This document shows, piece by piece, positions 58,561 through 64,000 of a DNA stretch of 64,000 nucleotides; the stretch's first letter is position 1; each line of letters starts with the position of its first letter. The DNA is taken from the NCBI GenBank assembly GCA_005406025.1, contig BGZK01000906.1:124001-188000 (forward strand), given 5' to 3'. The position numbers and the translations under genes are program-made. Source of the DNA: Eumeta japonica (Eukaryota; Arthropoda; Insecta; Lepidoptera; Psychidae). The notes under the pieces are model-generated. The model saw nothing but the letters and a program-made list of their open reading frames with translations, searched no databases and was not told the origin of the DNA.

Positions 58561-61500
58561 TTGCTCTTGATCAGTTTTTGATATATTATTCAACATTTTG
58601 TTACACTAATTGTAGATAACACATTTAGGCCTCCCAAATATAAAATCGTAATAAATTTTAAGCTTACAGTATGAGTAATTTTATTTTTATAGAAGGGAGG
58701 ACAAAATTTAATAAGAACTATGTATTAGTGATGAGATGTTCTCTGAAAATATTGTTAAAATATGCATATATAAAATAAAAATATTTACGAAAATCAAACA
58801 AAGAAACGACATCCAAATTAAAATATGTGTGGGTATTTAAAGAACTCCATGTTCGTCTTTACAATAAGCTTGCAAAACTGTACTCGCTAACGTCTAAGTA
58901 AATAATTTGTATTAAATTTCGTGGTGCTCCTCTGCCAGGTACTACAGTGAACTTATATGCTTCCATACAAATTATTTACTTAGCCGCTGACGACCACAAG
59001 CTTTGTGTATAAGTAGAAGTTCTGTTCTCCAAGAAACCATTACATACCAGATATGTATATCTCTTTTCTAATGCATGAAAAATGCATTATAATTTATGGA
59101 ATTACAATGTATTACATAATAATTGTTAAAAATCAGAATATATAATACACATATTCAAATTGAATTAACATACAGCGAACTATCAGAATGCTCATAAAAA
59201 AAAATCCATACGGACAAAGCCACGGGATGGAACTAATATTAAGGTGGAATAGGATTGATTTAAAAATGATATCAACCTGGAAATCTTTGGTATTGAGCTT
59301 ATGGTGTGAATGTGTTAATTTAATTGTATAGCCGTAAACTATCACGCTACTTGACATATCGGTTCGCATCGTCCTTCATCGCGTTATCACTAAATGTAAG
59401 TGAATCATAAAATCCAATAATAAAACGATTTCAAAGCATTATTTGTAGTATTTTTTTCTTCAATACGAATAAATGTGTCTTATCTTTTTGAAGACCTATT
59501 AATGACATCATTGTACATAGTAGATGATTCCCTAATGAGTAATAAATATCACGTTTCAATAATTCGTTTTTGAACCCATTTCATTTATGGTTCGTGTATT
59601 CTAATAAATAATAATAAATTTTTGCGTAAACCTAAATTTCCATAAATGTAAAAATCGTGATCATTTTACCTGCTTTGCCGTGCCGTGCCACGACTTGCCC
59701 GATATACACATCAATTCCATTTTTTCTCAATTTTTGAATTCAATAACGCTACATCATGTAATTCTGTGTGTTTATGAGTATTTAGAACTTTAACGGCCTT
59801 CTTAGGACTTAAAACTCCATTTAAGTATAATTATTCAATTTAATGAGAAGCTTAAGACCTGTGACGCGGAGATACATCCCCTAAAAACTAAACACCACGT
59901 TTGCATTGCACCTGCTGTTTCTAAAATGAAAATAGAAATTACAGCTTTATCTTCTTGAAGAAGCAAATAGTCAGAGAAAGCATTTCAATACAGAATATAT
60001 TCGACTGCACTCTTTTTAAACGTTTATTACCTAATCGCAAGACCGTCGAGGACTGCGTATGCCTTTAAACCAGAATAGAATCTAAGCACTGTCGCTCTGA
60101 AATCTGACTCGACAACCATTAACGTACGCATGAAACGCAGGAAGTGCCCGAAAAGACAAAAAAAAAAGGGACACGGAATGATAGATGGCAAATAAGGTAA
60201 ACAACGGCCAAATATTTTGGACGTTAATCTTAAAAAGAAAAAAGCTAATAAAAAAAGCAGAGCGTTGCGTGGGCCCTTGTTTTATTGGGCGGCGGCGCAA
60301 AGCCTTCCCATTAGCCGGGTACACATCGGCAGGTTATTTCCGCTGACGAGGTGGTGCGTATGAATTTTGTAAAAGTATCATCTCTATATTCATGAATGTT
60401 CAAAGCTAGAAGTGGGGGGGGCTCCTGAATTTCGAACGCTCGCGTGCCTTTGATGCTGTACGGATACGACCTCGCGCTACGGAAGCTGGTATACGTCATC
60501 TGCAACGTCATCAAACTTTAGCGATATTAAATGGACAGAGATCTCGGTCAAAATATACATCAATCGTTCCTCGTATTTTTGAATTTTTAAAGTTTCTTTT
60601 TTTTTTAATGGGATTCTCATTGCAAAGTTGAACAGCTTTATTTTGACAGCAGAATCGAATCTATACCATCCGAGATGATGGAGCCCTCTCTTGAAATAAC
60701 GATTGCCGAAATCTTATCCCTTATGAAGTTGTTCTGTTACGCACATATGGTCAGATTTTTTAAAAGTTACTGAACTTTGCAAATAGAAAACCAAGAAAAA
60801 GAGATAGAAACTATTTTTCTATTGTTATTTTGAGAGTTAAATCATCACGAATTTAGTTAACATTATTTTTGCTTCAGTTTAAAAATACATACATATATCA
60901 TTTTATAATATCATATATATTTCTTTAAGTATTAAGTAACAACCACATTAATCGAGATAATCCTATTAAAATATATAACTTTTAATTAACTAATATCTTG
61001 AATCAAGAACTGTCATAGGTTATTTTGTGCTCTAATCTCTTTTTACAAATAAAGTTTCTATTCTAGGAATAACATTTTTGAGTTAGAACTTATTTACAAA
61101 CTGTTACAATTCTCACAAATGTCTCATTACATCAGAGATGAAATATCGTACAAATCCCATTCGTCCTTTGAATTTATTTCTCTCCGTATATTATTACAAT
61201 AATTCATATTCGTTCCCCTTTTAGTGGTCGATAAATAATCGATTATTAAATGTTTTTATCTAACCATCTGCGGCCGGCGAGCGCCCGCGTCAAAGCGGCG
61301 GTTTTCAAACAAACACAAAATGATTGATGAGCGCGGACACGCGTGCGGCTCGCTTATGTAAATACACCCGCCTGTTGTGCGTGGCATTTTGTCTTCTATC
61401 TCGGTTAATGAAAATGTCGGGTGCGAAATAAAAAAAAAAAGCGAATAAAAATAGTTTAGCCGCGAAATAAATGGCGATACCCGTGACGCGAATTGTACAC

Positions 61501-62346
61501 GGACCACTTGTGTCAGTTTCTGGATCCCTTCTCGTGGCTTTCGATAGTTTTTGTAAAAATTCCATTTCATTTTCACAGACACGACGCTTCTATAAATATG
61601 TATGCATATTCATGAACAACGCTGAGTCGGTATCGTTTTCAAGCTTATTTTGACTTGAGGCTAGTTCTGGCGTTCATACCTCAGTTTTAAAATTTTTGCA
61701 AAATTCTTCTTGCTATTTTCCACATCATATAATACTCAACTCTCATCACGGTGCCTTTGCCTCAAACTTGCATGCGCGATCGCATTGAAGGAGTTCAATA
61801 TGTTAAATACTTAGCAGTAGTTTGATTAGACTGATTACACGAAAAAAATAATAGAAAGGTCTTTGACTAAATAATTTAACAGATGAAAATCATTTTAGTT
61901 TATTACAATATTTTAATAGCTAACTATACATTTCTGGACTTGATAATTACTTATATGATAGGATCAGTCGTCAAGCGGCGATCGATAAAGCGATTTTACA
62001 AAAAGATCATGTGCTAAAATCGTTTCAGCTCTTTATTTTGATACGTTATATTGTATTAAAATGTAACATCTAACATATTGAATATGTGATTTTTTATAGT
62101 TCATTAAAATTTTCAAAGAAAAATTTCATTTACAAATTTAAGAAACCAAAATTCATCTACTTGTCGTCATATACATTTAATACTACAAGTATATCTAACC
62201 TTTTTTCAACTAACCGCTTCCTAAAACCGTAAATGAAAAATTTTCATTAACTGGAAAGTTATTATTTTCATCCCGATTTACGAAAATCGAGTTTTCACCA
62301 GATCTTGACCTTTTAGAGTTCTAAAATCCATTTTGCCCATTTTCTG
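58561..62346. other. Spacer with GC-elevated patches
   Basis: No gene can be supported. An inverted repeat around 'ctaagtaaataatttgta' (58893-58910 with 58965-58983) may be a small hairpin element. GC-elevated blocks lie at about 60030-60520 and 61255-61545; the latter has 'ctgcggccggcgagcgcc' and, nearby, an octamer-like 'atgcatattcatga', so regulatory DNA is possible. Confidence 0.4.
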
Positions 62347-62388
62347 AGTAATGTCTCTCGACAAGTGTGTATGTCGAGAGACATTACT
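62347..62388. repeat. 17-base-arm perfect hairpin
   Basis: AGTAATGTCTCTCGACA and its exact reverse complement flank an 8-base loop (agtgtgta). Confidence 0.85.
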
Positions 62389-62397
62389 TAAATTAAT

Positions 62398-62492
62398 GAG
62401 CGTGTGCGTGAGCGCGTGCGTTTGCGTGTAAGTGGCGTGTGCGTATGTGTGTGTGTGCGTGCACGCCTGTGTAAACAAGCGTGCGTATGTGC
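62398..62492 (+). repeat. (GTGYGC)n imperfect microsatellite
   Basis: A GT-rich run with interspersed GC dinucleotides (gtgtgcgtgagcgcgtgcg...). Alternating purine-pyrimidine makes it Z-DNA-prone. Confidence 0.85.
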
Positions 62493-62569
62493 AGTTCGCA
62501 TGCGACATTCAAAAGGAATCCACTCCACTAAGATTCCTGAAACACCGATTAATTTTTCACGTTAGATTT

Positions 62570-63680
62570 TGAAGAATCTCAAAAATAAGTTTCATATAAA
62601 TGTAGTTTAGAAATAATTTTTAGACTACTCTACAAATTGATACCAAAATCGTATCAGCTATTTTCTCCAAACGCATCGACCGCAATAAACTACATAAAAA
62701 TCAATTTATCTATTCAAGAGACATCGCTAAAGAATTTTTTTTCAGCAAATATTTTTTTACAATATCTTGTTTACTACTCTAGCGATAAATTACAAAATAC
62801 ATCTATTATTTACAAAAAAAACTAGCGTTTCTATATGCATCAAAATTGATTTATTTGTTCAAGATATAATGATGGAGAAACATTTTTTAATAAGTGTTTT
62901 TATCAGAAAATTTTTATACTATTTATTTTTATACTATTAATTTTTAAACTATTATACTGATAAATTCTAAAATGTAACTAACTAGCTTTTCTGCGTAAAA
63001 AAGGACGTTGATCGTTGCTAAACGCATTAGAATGTTTGATTTGTACAAGATATATTGTTGAAAAAAAATGTTTCTAAAATTGTTTTTTAGAATATTTTTA
63101 TACTATTCTACTGATAAATTGTAATATTTAACCAGTTCTTTTATTTTAAAATAACGCTAATCTTCATAGATTGAATCGATATCGGTTGGTTCGGTAGAGA
63201 AATATTGTTGGCGAAAAATTAGAAAAAGAGGGTTTTTTTTTCAAAATTACGTATAAAATTTTTGATGGTTTAATGATTAATGCTTAGTCAATTTTTTCCT
63301 TAAAAACTTCGTCGAATTTCGTAAAGCAGATCAAAATCTATTCACGCATTCTAAATATATCATAGTTAAAACATTAAAAATAGTGATTTTCAACTTCCAA
63401 CAATGACAAACGAAACATTTTCGTAAAAAAAATGTTTTTATCAAATTTTGTTATCAAAGAATATTTTTAAAATGACTTCAAAGTTCTTTTTACGTTAATG
63501 TTTGGTGTTGGGTAACTTTCTTCGCTTAAAAAACTGCATCGAACGCCGCAAAGCAGATCAAAATCGAACAACACGTTTGATAAATATCGTAGCTGCAAAA
63601 TTAAAAAATGCCTGATCTTTTGAGTTCAAACTCAATCATTTATTGTTAGATATATTTTTGTAAAATACACCTAAAAAACA
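62570..63680. repeat. Decayed long-period tandem repeats
   Basis: Phrases such as 'tttat(c/t)(t/g)(a/t)tcaagaga/tata' followed by A/T runs, and 'actactct(a)gcgataaatt / actattctactgataaatt', recur near 62705, 62849, 63037 and 63189, 145-190 bases apart. A second phrase, 'cg(c)(a)aagcagatcaaaatc', recurs near 63327 and 63548, 221 bases apart. Most likely an old tandem array or repeated insertions of one AT-rich element. Confidence 0.5.
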
Positions 63681-64000
63681 CATCGATAAACATCATAGCA
63701 GGATGTTTTAGGGATGGCCTGCGTGATCAACTTTTAGTCGTGGATATGGCCATGGATCTCCGGCCTTGGATACGTTTCATCCGCTGTCCCTGCGGCGTTG
63801 GATCCTATTCTAATAAGCCCTTCGTCTTGCGATCGTGCATCGCCCTGACGGCTTAAGGAGACAGTGTATGAAGATACACCTTTTAATAATTACTTTGGGC
63901 ACGTTATATTTGTTTATGAATATTGATCGTTTTATCAATCTGATAATATATATTTAATAAGTGACACGGAAAATGGATAACGGAATCCTAAGATCGCACC
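63681..64000. other. GC-elevated sequence at the window edge
   Basis: About 63705-63870 is GC-richer ('ggatctccggccttggatac', 'gctgtccctgcggcgttgg') and may be part of a TE or exon continuing to the right; no frame is convincing. The rest is AT-rich. Confidence 0.3.

Overview
This window reads as intergenic or intronic nuclear DNA from an insect, most probably a moth or butterfly. It is AT-rich and riddled with stop codons. Its identifiable content is almost entirely decayed transposable elements of kinds common in Lepidoptera: non-LTR retrotransposons ending in TTTGATTT or TTGAAT tails, mariner elements, tRNA-headed SINEs, hairpin MITEs, and a repeat opening with 'gggttc(c)' followed by 'tctgtctgtccgt'. 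The species assignment is inference from repeat style. I found no intact host protein gene, no credible tRNA or rRNA gene and no CRISPR array. Long ORFs are few, and the only sizeable one is a retrotransposon gag-like ORF.

Layout. 1-790: 3' part of a non-LTR reverse transcriptase (RT), plus strand. 3335-3530: SINE. 9310-9695: 3' end of a second non-LTR type with a hexanucleotide tail. 10325-12645: an RTE-like non-LTR remnant (minus) split by a rearranged copy of the first family. 13947-16290: the fullest copy of that family (minus; endonuclease, RT, 3' tail). 17552-18132 and 18575-18815: hairpin MITEs. 20675-22090: dead mariner (plus). 24215-25573: gag-like ORF between ~200-bp direct repeats. 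26071-26240: short inverted-repeat element. 26729-26838: perfect palindrome with an AT core. 27830-29362: internally deleted non-LTR copy (plus). 31240-31720: GC-rich, probably TE-derived block. 33640-35257: large foldback-type element built from ~119-bp modules. 36157-37397: dead mariner (minus) with good terminal repeats. 39555-39738: SINE (minus). 42905-43330: RTE-like remnant (minus), followed by a SAP-like exon fragment. 45400-45940: decayed tandem array. 46660-46950: candidate promoter and untranslated exon. 48530-49080 and 57805-58560: copies of the 'gggttcc' repeat. 53527-53690: third SINE candidate. 56324-56602: hairpin MITE. 62570-63680: decayed long-period tandem repeats.

There is no host pathway here. 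Genes work together only within mobile elements: endonuclease and RT of one polyprotein, or transposase and its terminal repeats. Between them lie GC-elevated patches (for example 16930-17340, 26930-27240, 38930-39270, 47680-47930, 61255-61545) that may be host regulatory DNA, first exons or older repeats; sequence alone does not decide. The most unusual items are the foldback element at 33640-35257, the gag-only element at 24215-25573, the nested mosaic at 10325-12645, and the SINE family shared by 3335 and 39738.
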